A stretch of 64,000 nucleotides of DNA from Mesorhizobium sp. L-2-11. GTDB taxonomy: Bacteria; Pseudomonadota; Alphaproteobacteria; Rhizobiales; Rhizobiaceae. Shown piece by piece: positions 47,423 to 56,326 of this stretch; positions within the stretch are counted from its first letter, which is position 1; the number at the start of each line of letters is the position of its first letter. The stretch covers positions 248,001 through 312,000 of the forward strand of contig NZ_AP023257.1 of the NCBI RefSeq assembly GCF_016756595.1. Direction: 5' to 3'. The notes under the pieces were generated by a model. The model was given only the letters and a program-made list of their open reading frames with translations, was not told the DNA's origin and did not search any database. The translations under genes and the position numbers were made by a program.

Positions 47423-48155
47423 TCAATCAGCTTTCACCGCGACGATCATCAAGGCCTGGTAGGCGTCCGCCACCTCGCGCAGCGCCGCCTGCGACAGCGG
47501 CCCGGCGCGCCGCGCGATACCATCCCTGGCGTTCGAAGTGTCCCGCTTGCCGGACCGGTCGGTGTAGGGCGCGGCAGTGGTGAATATCTGTTCGCTCAGG
47601 CTGTCGGGGAAAAACAGCTGGCCGGTCATCGCCGAGTTGTCGTTGGGGAAGACTTTGAAATGGATGTGGGGGGTGCGGCCGCGATACCAGCCGGGATAGA
47701 TGGTGGCGAACGAGACGATGCCGCTGTCATCGGTCTTTTGCCAACCGCGCAGAAAACTCTGGCCTGAGGTGTCGACATCCTGGCCGTCGCCTTGTCCGGG
47801 ATAGCCCGAATAATGGCCTTGCGCGTCACAATGCCAGATATCGACCCGCGCGCCGGCAAGCGGCCGGCAGCCTGCGTCGACGACCTGCAGCCGCACATTG
47901 AGGGCAATGCCCGCTTTGCCTTCGGTGATATCGGCGCGTTCCAGCTTCGGATCGAAATAGAACGGGCCCTCGGTCGCTTCCGGTGTGATCGCGCAGACGC
48001 CGGCGCCGCTATCGAACAGGGCAAGCCCGGCATAAGGCGAGGCCTGCTGCGCCAGCGCGATGCCCGGCAGGAAGACACCGCCCGCCCGCGCTGACGGCAA
48101 TGAGGCCCAGCGCCTGGCGCCGGCTCAATGGCAAGGAGGACGGTTTATCGGACAT
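47423..48155 (-). pseudogene. Intradiol ring-cleavage dioxygenase, frameshifted in the Tat signal
   Basis: The mature part (from about 48090) is intact: ITPEATEGPFYFDPKLERADITEG, GARVDIWHCDAQGHYSGY, FATIYPGWYRGRTPHIHFKVF, with the Tyr and His iron ligands of the intradiol fold. A start at 48155 (after AGAGG) gives MSDKPSSLPLSRRQALGLIAVSAGG, a twin-arginine signal, but the frame then reads RCLPAGH instead of VFLPGIALAQQ. The sequence has GGGC twice where once would keep the frame, a 4-bp tandem duplication near 48085. Without it the gene would encode 242 residues. Confidence 0.82.
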
Positions 48156-48339
48156 CCGGCGCCTCTTTTTGGTTTCGAGTAATCTGGCTTTGGCTTATCT
48201 AGTCAGTGAGACCAGCCAAGGCCAATGAAAAGCCGGGAATGCCGGGCATTGCTGGCGACCTGTTTGGCCCATCGGTTGCCACGTGCAAAAGCACGGCGCA
48301 CATCCTATATGGGGCCAACAATCCTTTTCGAGGCCCAAC

Positions 48340-49404
48340 ATGAGCGATGCACAGACGACGCAGATTCCCGTAACCGTTCTCACCGGCTATCTCGGCGCCG
48401 GCAAGACGACGCTGCTAAACCGCATCCTTTCGGAAAACCACGGCAAGCGCTACGCCGTCATCGTCAATGAGTTCGGCGAGATCGGCATCGACAACGAGCT
48501 GATCGTGGAATCGGACGAGGAAATCTACGAGATGAACAATGGCTGCGTCTGCTGCACGGTGCGCGGCGACCTGATCCGCGTCGTCGAAGGCTTGATGCGC
48601 CGGCCAGGCCGCTTCGACGCCATCGTGATCGAGACGACCGGCCTCGCCGATCCGGTGCCGGTGGCGCAGACCTTCTTCATGGACGACGACGTGCGCTCCA
48701 AGACCAGGCTCGACGCGGTGGTGGCGCTGGTCGACGCCAAGCACCTGCCGCTGCGGCTGAAGGATTCCCGCGAAGCCGAGGACCAGATCGCCTTTGCCGA
48801 TGTCGTCGTGCTCAACAAGACCGATCTCGTCACGCCGGAGGAACTGAGCAATGTCGAGGCGACGATCCGCGCGATCAACCCGGCGGCGCGGATCCATCGC
48901 ACCACGCGCGCCGGCTTGGCGCTGTCCGAGGTGCTCGACCGCGGCGCATTCGACCTTTCCCGAGCGCTGGAGAACGATCCGCATTTCCTCGAGGCGCGTG
49001 ACGACCACGACCATCATGACCATCATGACCATGATCATCACGATCATGACGGGCATCATCACCATGACGGGCATGACCACCATCATTCGCACCCGTCCGA
49101 TATACATGACGTGACGGTGCAGTCGGTGTCTCTGCGGGGCGGCGAGATGGACCCGAAGAAATTCTTCCCGTGGATCGAGAAGATCACCCAGATGGAAGGC
49201 CCGAACATCCTGCGACTGAAAGGCATCATTGCGCTTAAAGGCGATGACGAGCGCTACGTCATTCAGGGCGTGCACATGATCATTGAGGGCGACCACCAGC
49301 GCGCCTGGAAGGACGGCGAGAAGCACGAGAGCCGGCTGGTGTTCATCGGCCGCGAGCTCGATGCCGAGCGGCTGAAGAAGAGTTTTGATGCCTGCCAGGC
49401 GTAA
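48340..49404 (+). CDS. CobW/COG0523-family metal-chaperone GTPase, His-rich
   Basis: A 354-residue G3E GTPase with Walker [12 protein letters not shown], the metal-binding [11 protein letters not shown] (CxCC), switch ETTGLADP and the guanine-specificity NKTDLV. A His/Asp-rich linker of about 35 residues (near 220-255, [24 protein letters not shown]) precedes the C-terminal CobW domain ([29 protein letters not shown]). It is likely a zinc or cobalt chaperone in the cytoplasm. ATG at 48340. No Zur-like operator is obvious upstream. Confidence 0.92.
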   Translation: MSDAQTTQIPVTVLTGYLGAGKTTLLNRILSENHGKRYAVIVNEFGEIGIDNELIVESDEEIYEMNNGCVCCTVRGDLIRVVEGLMRRPGRFDAIVIETTGLADPVPVAQTFFMDDDVRSKTRLDAVVALVDAKHLPLRLKDSREAEDQIAFADVVVLNKTDLVTPEELSNVEATIRAINPAARIHRTTRAGLALSEVLDRGAFDLSRALENDPHFLEARDDHDHHDHHDHDHHDHDGHHHHDGHDHHHSHPSDIHDVTVQSVSLRGGEMDPKKFFPWIEKITQMEGPNILRLKGIIALKGDDERYVIQGVHMIIEGDHQRAWKDGEKHESRLVFIGRELDAERLKKSFDACQA

Positions 49405-49427
49405 CGGGCTGGACAGGGGTTGATTCT

Positions 49428-49462
49428 TGTCTTTTGTACACATATCATGTGTACAAAAGACA
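49428..49462. promoter_or_regulatory. Perfect 16-bp inverted repeat, probable TacA operator
   Basis: TGTCTTTTGTACACAT (49428-49443) is the exact reverse complement of ATGTGTACAAAAGACA (49447-49462), with only ATC between. It ends 17 nt before the tacA-type ATG, where autoregulating antitoxins bind. Confidence 0.85.
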
Positions 49463-49479
49463 CATAAAGAGGACAGGCT

Positions 49480-49758
49480 ATGTCCAGATCCGCCGACAAT
49501 AAAACCGAACGTTATCAGATACGCATTCCGCCGGCGCAGAAGGCGATGATCGCCCGTGCAGCGGCGCTGTCGCATAAGGACATGGCCGACTTCATCCTCG
49601 ACAAGATCGTACCCGAAGCGCAGGCCGTGATCGAATCTGCCGAGGTGATGAGGGTGTCCAACCGCGACTTCGCACGCATCCTTGAACTCCTTGAGAACCC
49701 GCCGAAACCCAATGCCAGGCTGCGAGCGGCGATCGCTGCCTTGCCCGATAGTCTGTGA
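49480..49758 (+). CDS. tacA: DUF1778 ribbon-helix-helix antitoxin (TacA type)
   Basis: A 92-residue antitoxin. The N-terminus RYQIRIPPAQKAMIARAAAL and the helix KDMADFILDKIVPEA are the ribbon-helix-helix DUF1778 pattern, and the C-terminus (DFARILELLENPPKPNARLRAAI) wraps the toxin. It should bind the palindrome upstream and neutralise the GNAT toxin. ATG with AAGAGGA upstream. Its stop overlaps the toxin GTG by 4 nt. Confidence 0.92.
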   Translation: MSRSADNKTERYQIRIPPAQKAMIARAAALSHKDMADFILDKIVPEAQAVIESAEVMRVSNRDFARILELLENPPKPNARLRAAIAALPDSL

Positions 49759-50282
49759 CGCTTCCGTTCTGGCACGAGGAGTCGATTGCGAAACGGCACG
49801 ATAGGGCTTCTTTCGATTGCGGTGATGCTCAGATGAACGATTTTCTGCGGCGGTTCGCACGGCAGGCCCACGATCAGAACGCGGCCAAGACCTTCTGTGC
49901 AATCGACAACGCGGCTTCGGATCGGGTGCTCGGTTTCTATACAATCGCCCCTTCCGCTGTAGCTCATGAAACAGTGCCCGACGCCATGACGAGAGGCTTG
50001 GCGCGACACGAGGTTTCCGGCTACAAGCTTGCCCGTCTTGCGACCGACCGCGCCGTCGCCGGGCAAGGGCTCGGAGGTCAGCTGCTAGCCGCCGCAGCGT
50101 TGCGGTGCCTGCGGCTTGCAGGTGAGGGCGGCGGCATTCTGCTCATCATCGACGCCAAGAACGAGCGGGCAGCACGGTGGTATGCCAGCTATGGAGCCGA
50201 GAGCCTCCAAGGCCAGGTTTTGACCCTGGCGATGCCATTGGCGACCTTCGCAACTGGTCTGCGGGCCAAGGGACTGCTTTGA
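49755..50282 (+). CDS. tacT: GNAT family tRNA-acetylating toxin (TacT type)
   Basis: A 175-residue GNAT acetyltransferase toxin. The acetyl-CoA motif reads LARLATDRAVAGQGLGGQLLAAAALRCL, preceded by the GFYTIAPSAVAHE strand and followed by NERAARWYASYGAESL, whose Tyr is typical. TacT/AtaT toxins acetylate charged tRNAs and stop translation; that is family knowledge. GTG start overlaps the antitoxin stop, as is usual in this class. Confidence 0.92.
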   Translation: MTLPFWHEESIAKRHDRASFDCGDAQMNDFLRRFARQAHDQNAAKTFCAIDNAASDRVLGFYTIAPSAVAHETVPDAMTRGLARHEVSGYKLARLATDRAVAGQGLGGQLLAAAALRCLRLAGEGGGILLIIDAKNERAARWYASYGAESLQGQVLTLAMPLATFATGLRAKGLL

Positions 50283-50401
50283 CGATCGCCTGTCGCCAAT
50301 TGTGGTGAGATGCAAACCCTGATGGTTGCCGGAACTGCGAACGTCGAGTAAGCCGCCTGAGCCGCCCCTGCAATCTCGCCCAGCTGTGAACCACGATAGC
50401 C

Positions 50402-51376
50402 ATGCCGACAGTCGCCCCGCTTGATCTCCAGGGACATTGCATCGCCGCCGTTTTCCTTGGCGACGTGCCGCATTTCGCGCTGGCCGACGGCACAATCCAT
50501 CGGCTGGACCATGGCCACAAGTCGGCGCAGGCCAATGACGGGCTGCTCGCCGCCTTCCACGATGCGGCCAACGACCGGCTGATCACCGGCGGCGAGGACG
50601 GCAAGATTTTTTCCGTTACCGCCGGCGGCAATGCGGCAGAACTGGCAAGTGCGGGAAAAAAATGGATCACCAGCGTCGCGGCCGGACCACAAGGCGTCGT
50701 CGCCTATGCCGCGGGCAAGATCGCCTTTGTGCGTTTTGCCGACGGCAAGACCAAGGAATTCTTGCATCCGCGTTCGGTCGAGGGGCTGGCGTTCTCGCCC
50801 AAGGGCATGCGCTTCGGCGTCGCCCGCTACAATGGCGCGACGCTGCATTTCCCGGCGACGAACGGCAAGCCGGTCGAACTGGAATGGGCCGGCGCGCATA
50901 CCGGTATCACCTTCTCGCCCGATGGCGCCTTCCTCGTCACCACCATGCAGGAGAACGCCCTGCATGGCTGGAAGCTCGCCGATGGCAAGCACATGCGGAT
51001 GAGCGGCTATCCCGGCAAAGTCAAAAGCCTGTCTTGGGCGCCCAAGGGAAAATGGCTGGCCAGTTCCGGTGCGCCGGCGGCGATCGTCTGGCCGTTTTCG
51101 GGCAAGGACGGGCCGATGGGCAAGGCGCCGCTGGAACTCGGCACGCGCGGCAACGCCATGGTGACTTCGGTCGCCTGCCACCCAAGCCAGGATGTCGTCG
51201 CCGTCGGCTATGACGACGGCATGGTGATGGCGGTGCGTTTCGCCGACGCCAAGGAGGTGCTTCTGCGCCGGCCGGGCAAGGGCGCCATCACCTCGATGAT
51301 GTGGGACAGGCAAGAACGCCGTGTCGCCTTCGGCAGCGCCGCCGGCGACTGCGGCGTCATCGATATTTCGGCCTAG
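50402..51376 (+). CDS. WD40 repeat protein
   Basis: A 324-residue beta-propeller protein. Repeating units end in Trp/Phe-Asp-like motifs: DRLITGGEDGKIFSV, SVEGLAFSPKGMRFGVARYNGATLHF, TGITFSPDGAFLVTTMQENALHGW, SLSWAPKGKWLASSGAPAAIVW, and SVACHPSQDVVAVGYDDGMVMAV. About seven blades can be drawn. No enzymatic residues. In related genomes I recall such a WD40 gene beside CobW-family GTPase genes; here the TacA-TacT pair lies between the two. Likely scaffold, perhaps in metal homeostasis. Confidence 0.88.
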   Translation: MPTVAPLDLQGHCIAAVFLGDVPHFALADGTIHRLDHGHKSAQANDGLLAAFHDAANDRLITGGEDGKIFSVTAGGNAAELASAGKKWITSVAAGPQGVVAYAAGKIAFVRFADGKTKEFLHPRSVEGLAFSPKGMRFGVARYNGATLHFPATNGKPVELEWAGAHTGITFSPDGAFLVTTMQENALHGWKLADGKHMRMSGYPGKVKSLSWAPKGKWLASSGAPAAIVWPFSGKDGPMGKAPLELGTRGNAMVTSVACHPSQDVVAVGYDDGMVMAVRFADAKEVLLRRPGKGAITSMMWDRQERRVAFGSAAGDCGVIDISA

Positions 51377-51430
51377 GGGAGTAGGGCAGTAAGGCAGCTA
51401 TTCCCCATTCCCCCTATTCGAGGGTTCTTC

Positions 51431-52813
51431 ATGCATCCAATCGACCATTCAAAGACTGCCATCGGTGGCATCAGCACGGCTCGGATTGCCGATCTGCGCG
51501 AGACCGAGGCCGAAGCATTCCGCAAGGCGCGACCGAGATCGGCAGCCAAGATCAGCAATGGCCTGCCGGGCTTCTTCGGCGGCGTGCCGATGCACTGGAT
51601 GAACGACTGGCCGACGCCGTTCCCGATCCTGGTCGACAGCGCCAGAGGTGCCACCATCACCGACATCGACGGCAATCGGCTCGACGATTTCTGCCTCGGC
51701 GACACCGGCTCGATGTTCGGCCACTCGCCGCCGCCGGTCGCCCGCGCCATCCGTCGGCAGGCCGGACGCGGCCTGACTTACATGCTGCCTTCGGAAGAAG
51801 CACTCGCCATCGGCCCGCTGCTACAACAGCGCTTCGGCCTGCCGTTCTGGCAAATCGCGACGACGGCGACCGATGCCAACCGCTTTGCGCTGCGCGTCGC
51901 CCGCGCCATCACCGGCCGGGAAAAGATCCTGGTCTTCAACGGCTGCTATCACGGCTCGGTCGACGAGACGATGGTGCGGCTGGTCGACGGCAGACCGGCC
52001 AACCGGCCGGGACTGGCCGGCGAATTCCGCGACCTGACCCGGGCGACCGACGTCGTCGAGTTCAACGATGTGCCGGCGCTTGAGACAGCACTGCGGGACC
52101 AGCAAATCGCCTGTGTCGTCACCGAGCCGGTGCTGACCAATTCCTGTATGGTGCTGCCCGATCCCGGCTTCCACGACGCGCTGCGGCGTCTCACCCGCGC
52201 CGCCGGCACCCTGCTTTTGATCGACGAGACGCACACGATCTCGACCGATCCCGGCGGCTACACCAGGAAACACGGCCTGGAGCCGGACCTGTTCGTGCTC
52301 GGCAAGCCGATCGCCGGCGGCGTGCCGGCCAGCGTCTGGGGAATGAGCGACGGCGTCGCCACCCGCTATGCCGACTATGTCAGGACCAAGGAACCAGGCT
52401 ATTCCGGCATGGGCACGACGCTGTCAGCCAATCCGCTGCAATTCGCGGCGATGCGCGCCACGCTCGAAGAGGTGATGACCGACGAGAACTATAGCCATAT
52501 GGACCATCTGGCGCGGCGGCTCGACGCCGGGCTGACCGCCGTCATCGACCGTTACCGCCTCCCTTGGCATGTTGCCCGAGTCGGCGCCCGCGTCGAGTTC
52601 ATCTGCGCACCCGGCCGGCTGAGGAATGGCGGCGAGGCGGAAACAGCGCACGCACCGGCGCTCGAAGCGGCTATCCATATCGCGCTGGTCAATCGCGGCG
52701 TGCTGATCGCGCCGTTCCACAACATGATGCTGATCTCGCCGGCGACCAGCGCTGCCCAGGTGAACCGCCTGATCACCGCCTTCGGCGCGGTTGCGGCAAG
52801 GCTCGCGGCATGA
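51431..52813 (+). CDS. Class III pyridoxal-phosphate aminotransferase
   Basis: A 460-residue class III aminotransferase resembling glutamate-1-semialdehyde 2,1-aminomutase. Visible are GDTGSMFGHSPPPV, the PLP-phosphate region and FNGCYHGSVDETMV, LLLIDETHT (Asp binding the pyridine N), and the Schiff-base Lys in LFVLGKPIAGGVPASVWG. It probably transaminates an omega- or beta-amino substrate. ATG at 51431. The glutamine-synthetase-family gene begins 13 nt after its stop, so the two act together, possibly on polyamines or amino-acid amides. Confidence 0.9.
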   Translation: MHPIDHSKTAIGGISTARIADLRETEAEAFRKARPRSAAKISNGLPGFFGGVPMHWMNDWPTPFPILVDSARGATITDIDGNRLDDFCLGDTGSMFGHSPPPVARAIRRQAGRGLTYMLPSEEALAIGPLLQQRFGLPFWQIATTATDANRFALRVARAITGREKILVFNGCYHGSVDETMVRLVDGRPANRPGLAGEFRDLTRATDVVEFNDVPALETALRDQQIACVVTEPVLTNSCMVLPDPGFHDALRRLTRAAGTLLLIDETHTISTDPGGYTRKHGLEPDLFVLGKPIAGGVPASVWGMSDGVATRYADYVRTKEPGYSGMGTTLSANPLQFAAMRATLEEVMTDENYSHMDHLARRLDAGLTAVIDRYRLPWHVARVGARVEFICAPGRLRNGGEAETAHAPALEAAIHIALVNRGVLIAPFHNMMLISPATSAAQVNRLITAFGAVAARLAA

Positions 52814-52826
52814 GACAAGCTTGCAC

Positions 52827-54248
52827 ATGAGAGAAGCGCACAAGCAAACTTTGAACGCCATTATCGCCTCGCCTTCGGGCTCGACGCCCGCCGAGGCGCA
52901 AACCTTTCTCGACGCCCATCCCGAGATCGAAGCGTTCGACATCGTGCTGACCGACGCCAATGGAGTCGGGCGTGGCAAGATCGTGCGCCGGCACGAGTTG
53001 ATGAGCATCTTCGAGGGCGGCAGGCATATGCCGATCTCGATCCTCGGCCTCGACATCACCGGCGAGGACGTGCACGAAACCGGACTGATCTGGACGACCG
53101 GCGACGGCGACCTGCGGGCTTGGCCGATCCCCGGCACGCTGGTGCCGCTGTTCGGCACACAGCCGCCGCGCGGCCAGGTGCTGATGGCGATGTACCATCT
53201 CGATGGTCAGCCCATGTCCTCCGATCCGCGCCTGGCATTGGGCCGGCAGGTGGAGATACTGGCGGCAAAGGGCCTGCATCCGGCCGGCGCCTTCGAGCTC
53301 GAATTCTTCCTGCTCGCCAACGAGCGCGACGCCGACGGCAAGGTGCAGCCGGCGCACGCGGTGCTCGACGGCCGACGCTCGGCCAAGACAGAGGTCTATT
53401 CAGTCGACCATCTGCACGGCATGGAGCCGCTGTTTTCCGACATCTATGCTGCGGCCAAGGTGCAAGGCATCCCGGCCGAGACGGTCATTTCCGAATATGC
53501 GCCCGGCCAGTACGAACTGACGCTGAACTATCGCAAGGACGTGATGCGGGCGGCCGATGACCTCGTCATGCTGAAGCGGCTGGTGCGGGCGCAGGCGCGC
53601 CGCCACGGCGTCACTGCCTGCTTCATGGCCAAGCCAATCGAGAAATACGCCGGCTCCGGCATGCATTTCCATGTCTCGCTGCAGGACAAGGCCGGCGACA
53701 ACGTCTTTGCCGAAGCCAGCGGCGAGACCTGGTCCTTGCCGCTGCTGCGCGGATTGGGCGGCCTGATCCAGACCATGGCCGAATCGATGCTGGTGTTTGC
53801 ACCGCACGCCAATTCATGGCGGCGTTTTGTTTCGCAATCCTATGCGCCGGTGGCGCCGACCTGGGGTGTCAACAACCGCTCGGTGGCATTGCGCGTGCCG
53901 GCAGGCGATGCGAAAAACCGGCGCATCGAGCATCGGCCGTCGGGCGTCGACGCCAACCCTTATCTGGTGGCGGCAACCGTGCTGGCCGGCATCGTCAAAG
54001 GTCTCGATGAGGGCCTCGATCCAGGCCCCGAAACCACCGGCAATGGCTACGAATCAGCAATCACGCGCACCACCATGCCGGTGGACTGGCGCGCCGCGAT
54101 CGAGGCGGCAAGGGCCTCGACATTCCTCAAAGGGGCGCTGGGGGAAGACCTGCACCGGACCTTCGTGGCGATCAAGCAATCCGAATATCTGCGGGTGGCG
54201 CGCACGGTCAGCGAACTGGATTATCACCTCTATCTGCACGAGGTGTGA
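52827..54248 (+). CDS. Glutamine synthetase family protein (gamma-glutamyl ligase-like)
   Basis: A 473-residue GS-fold ligase with the N-terminal domain (AFDIVLTDANGVGRGK) and the catalytic domain: GAFELEFFLL, the GQYELTLNY and MHFHVSLQD metal-binding regions, and RIEHRPSGVDANPYLVAATVLAG. Divergence from GlnA and the neighbouring aminotransferase suggest a gamma-glutamylpolyamine or gamma-glutamylamide synthetase, not central nitrogen assimilation. ATG at 52827 chosen; upstream codons overlap the aminotransferase end. Confidence 0.9.
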   Translation: MREAHKQTLNAIIASPSGSTPAEAQTFLDAHPEIEAFDIVLTDANGVGRGKIVRRHELMSIFEGGRHMPISILGLDITGEDVHETGLIWTTGDGDLRAWPIPGTLVPLFGTQPPRGQVLMAMYHLDGQPMSSDPRLALGRQVEILAAKGLHPAGAFELEFFLLANERDADGKVQPAHAVLDGRRSAKTEVYSVDHLHGMEPLFSDIYAAAKVQGIPAETVISEYAPGQYELTLNYRKDVMRAADDLVMLKRLVRAQARRHGVTACFMAKPIEKYAGSGMHFHVSLQDKAGDNVFAEASGETWSLPLLRGLGGLIQTMAESMLVFAPHANSWRRFVSQSYAPVAPTWGVNNRSVALRVPAGDAKNRRIEHRPSGVDANPYLVAATVLAGIVKGLDEGLDPGPETTGNGYESAITRTTMPVDWRAAIEAARASTFLKGALGEDLHRTFVAIKQSEYLRVARTVSELDYHLYLHEV

Positions 54249-54368
54249 GGCGATCGCATCGCTCTGTCATTCGCCCGGCGAAAGCTGGTCCGGGCTATTT
54301 GAAGGAACCTTTCCGGGACTTCGCTCATTCCGCATCTGATCGCAGCAGCGGACAAGGCCGCATCAGCC

Positions 54369-55058
54369 ATGATCGCCAGGATGCAGACAAATTCTACACG
54401 CCACGCCAAGGTGCAGGCAAGACGCTGGCCCAAGCCTGAATTGCCTGAGACGGCGGAAGACGACGGCGCAAGCACCATTCCCGAACTCAGCGAAGTGGCG
54501 AAGGCCTGTCGCCGCTGCCCGCTGTGGCGCAACGCAACGCAGACCGTGTTCGGCGAAGGGCCTGACAGGGCCAAGGTGGTTTTCGTCGGTGAACAGCCAG
54601 GCGACCAGGAGGATTTGGCCGGTAAACCTTTCGTCGGTCCGGCGGGAAAGGTCTTCGACGCCATTCTGGACGATGCCGGTGTCGACCGGCTGAAAGTCTA
54701 TGTCACCAATGCGGTCAAGCATTTCAAGTTCGAGCCGCGCGGCAAGCGGCGCATCCACTCGAAGCCGAATGCCGGCGAGGTGCAGGCCTGCCGCTGGTGG
54801 CTCGACAAGGAGCTCGATCTGATCAAGCCCAATCTGGCGGTGGCGCTCGGCGCAACGGCGGCGCAGGCGCTGCTCGGCAAGGTCGTACCGATCATGAAGA
54901 TACGCGGCACGATCGTGGATCGGGACGATGGCTTGCCTGTGTTCGTCACCATCCACCCATCCTTCATCCTGCGCATTCGTGAGCCGGCGGACAAACAGGC
55001 CGAACGCGAGCGGTTCCTGCAGGACATGAAGGCGGTGAAAAAGCTGATGGCCGCCTGA
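54369..55058 (+). CDS. UdgX family uracil-DNA-binding protein
   Basis: A 229-residue member of the UdgX branch of family-4-like uracil-DNA glycosylases. The active site GEQPGDQEDLAGKPFVGPAG lies at residues 74-93. The diagnostic KRRIH loop is at 126-130 with His130, the residue that in UdgX becomes covalently bound to uracil-containing DNA. The second motif is TIHPSFILR. Cysteines are at 47, 50 (CRRC) and 141; I do not see a fourth iron-sulfur ligand. Stand-alone gene, convergent with the glycerate-kinase-like gene. Confidence 0.88.
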   Translation: MIARMQTNSTRHAKVQARRWPKPELPETAEDDGASTIPELSEVAKACRRCPLWRNATQTVFGEGPDRAKVVFVGEQPGDQEDLAGKPFVGPAGKVFDAILDDAGVDRLKVYVTNAVKHFKFEPRGKRRIHSKPNAGEVQACRWWLDKELDLIKPNLAVALGATAAQALLGKVVPIMKIRGTIVDRDDGLPVFVTIHPSFILRIREPADKQAERERFLQDMKAVKKLMAA

Positions 55059-55060
55059 GC

Positions 55061-56326
55061 CTATCTGATCAGGATCGCTCTCAAATCATTGACGTTCGTT
55101 CCGGTCGGGCCAGGCACGAAGAGATCGCCGACGGCGTTGAATGCCGTCCAGGCATTGTTGCCGGCAAGCATTGCCTTGGCATCGACGCCCACGGCCCGCA
55201 TCCGCGACACCGTCGAGCCGTCAGCAAAGGCGCCGGCATTGTCCTCCGAACCGTCGATGCCGTCGGTGTCGGCGGCCAGTGCATGGACGCCCTCAATACC
55301 GCTGATGCCGATGGCGAAGGCAAGCAGAAACTCGGTGTTACGACCGCCCTTGCCCTTCGCCCGCACGGTCACCGTCGTCTCGCCGCCTGACAGGATCAGC
55401 ACGGGCTTCGTGAACGGCCGGTTGCGCGTGGCGACTTCACGGGCGATTGCCGCATGGACACCGCCGACCTCACGCGCCTCGCCCTCGATGCAATCGGAGA
55501 GGATGACCGCCTCGATGCCATGGCGCCTGGCTTCGGCTGCGGTCTCTTCCAGCGATACGCCGGCCGAGGCGATCAGATGCACCTTGTTGCGCGAAAAACG
55601 CGGATCGTCGGCGCGCGGCGCATCTGCGGCCGGCGAATTGATATGCGCCATGACAGAGGCCGGCAGGATCATGCCATAGGCGGCGATCGATGCCAGCGCC
55701 TCCTGGCGGTTGCCGGAATCGGGAACGGTCGGGCCGGAAGCGACAAGCGCCGGATTGTCGCCGGGAATGTCGGAGACGACCAGCGACACCACCTTTGCCG
55801 GATAGGCAGCTGCCGCCAGCCTGCCGCCCTTGATGGTGGAAACATGCTTGCGGACGGTGTTCATGGCGGCGATCGGCGCGCCGGAGGCGAGCAGCGCCTC
55901 GTTGACGGCGATCTCGTCGGCCAGCGTCAGACCTTCGGCAGGCGCCGGCAGCAGCGCCGAGCCGCCGCCTGAGATGAGCGCCACGACCAGATCGTCCGCG
56001 GTCAACCCCTGCACCTTTTCGAGCAGCCGGCGCGAGGCTTCGAGACCGGCGGAATCCGGCACCGGATGCGCCGCCTCGACGATCTCGATGCGCTGACAGG
56101 TCGCGCCATAACCGTAACGGGTGACGACCAGGCCTTCGATCGGACCGTCCCACACTTTTTCGAAAGCCGCCGCCATCTGCGCCGAGCCTTTTCCTGCACC
56201 AATGACGATGGTGCGCCCCTTCGGCCTTGCCGGCAGATGCTCGCTGATCGTCCTCAGGGGATCGGCGGCGGCAACGGCAGCATTGAAGATGGTGGCGAGG
56301 AAGGTCTTGGGATCGATCTCTGTCAT
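55061..56326 (-). CDS. Type-2 glycerate kinase (MOFRL family)
   Basis: A 421-residue glycerate-2-kinase of the GckA/TtuD type. Motifs are GAGKGSAQMAAAFEKVW, VVALISGGGSALLPAPAEGL, NTVRKHVSTIKGGRL and the MOFRL signature SGGETTVTVRAKGKGGRNTEF, with AADTDGIDGSEDNAGAF. It phosphorylates D-glycerate (often to 2-phosphoglycerate) in glyoxylate or tartrate metabolism. Its ATG overlaps the UPF0303 gene stop by 4 nt, so both are in one operon. Older annotations call such proteins hydroxypyruvate reductase. Confidence 0.92.
   Translation of the reverse strand: MTEIDPKTFLATIFNAAVAAADPLRTISEHLPARPKGRTIVIGAGKGSAQMAAAFEKVWDGPIEGLVVTRYGYGATCQRIEIVEAAHPVPDSAGLEASRRLLEKVQGLTADDLVVALISGGGSALLPAPAEGLTLADEIAVNEALLASGAPIAAMNTVRKHVSTIKGGRLAAAAYPAKVVSLVVSDIPGDNPALVASGPTVPDSGNRQEALASIAAYGMILPASVMAHINSPAADAPRADDPRFSRNKVHLIASAGVSLEETAAEARRHGIEAVILSDCIEGEAREVGGVHAAIAREVATRNRPFTKPVLILSGGETTVTVRAKGKGGRNTEFLLAFAIGISGIEGVHALAADTDGIDGSEDNAGAFADGSTVSRMRAVGVDAKAMLAGNNAWTAFNAVGDLFVPGPTGTNVNDLRAILIR

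Noticed and set aside
48990..49110. Short repeated units resembling a CRISPR or satellite
   Set aside because: The repeats are CAT/GAC codons of the His-rich region inside the CobW gene; no spacers or conserved direct repeats.
50283..50401. Gap between tacT and the WD40 gene as a possible gene remnant
   Set aside because: No reading frame with recognisable similarity; only intergenic sequence is seen.
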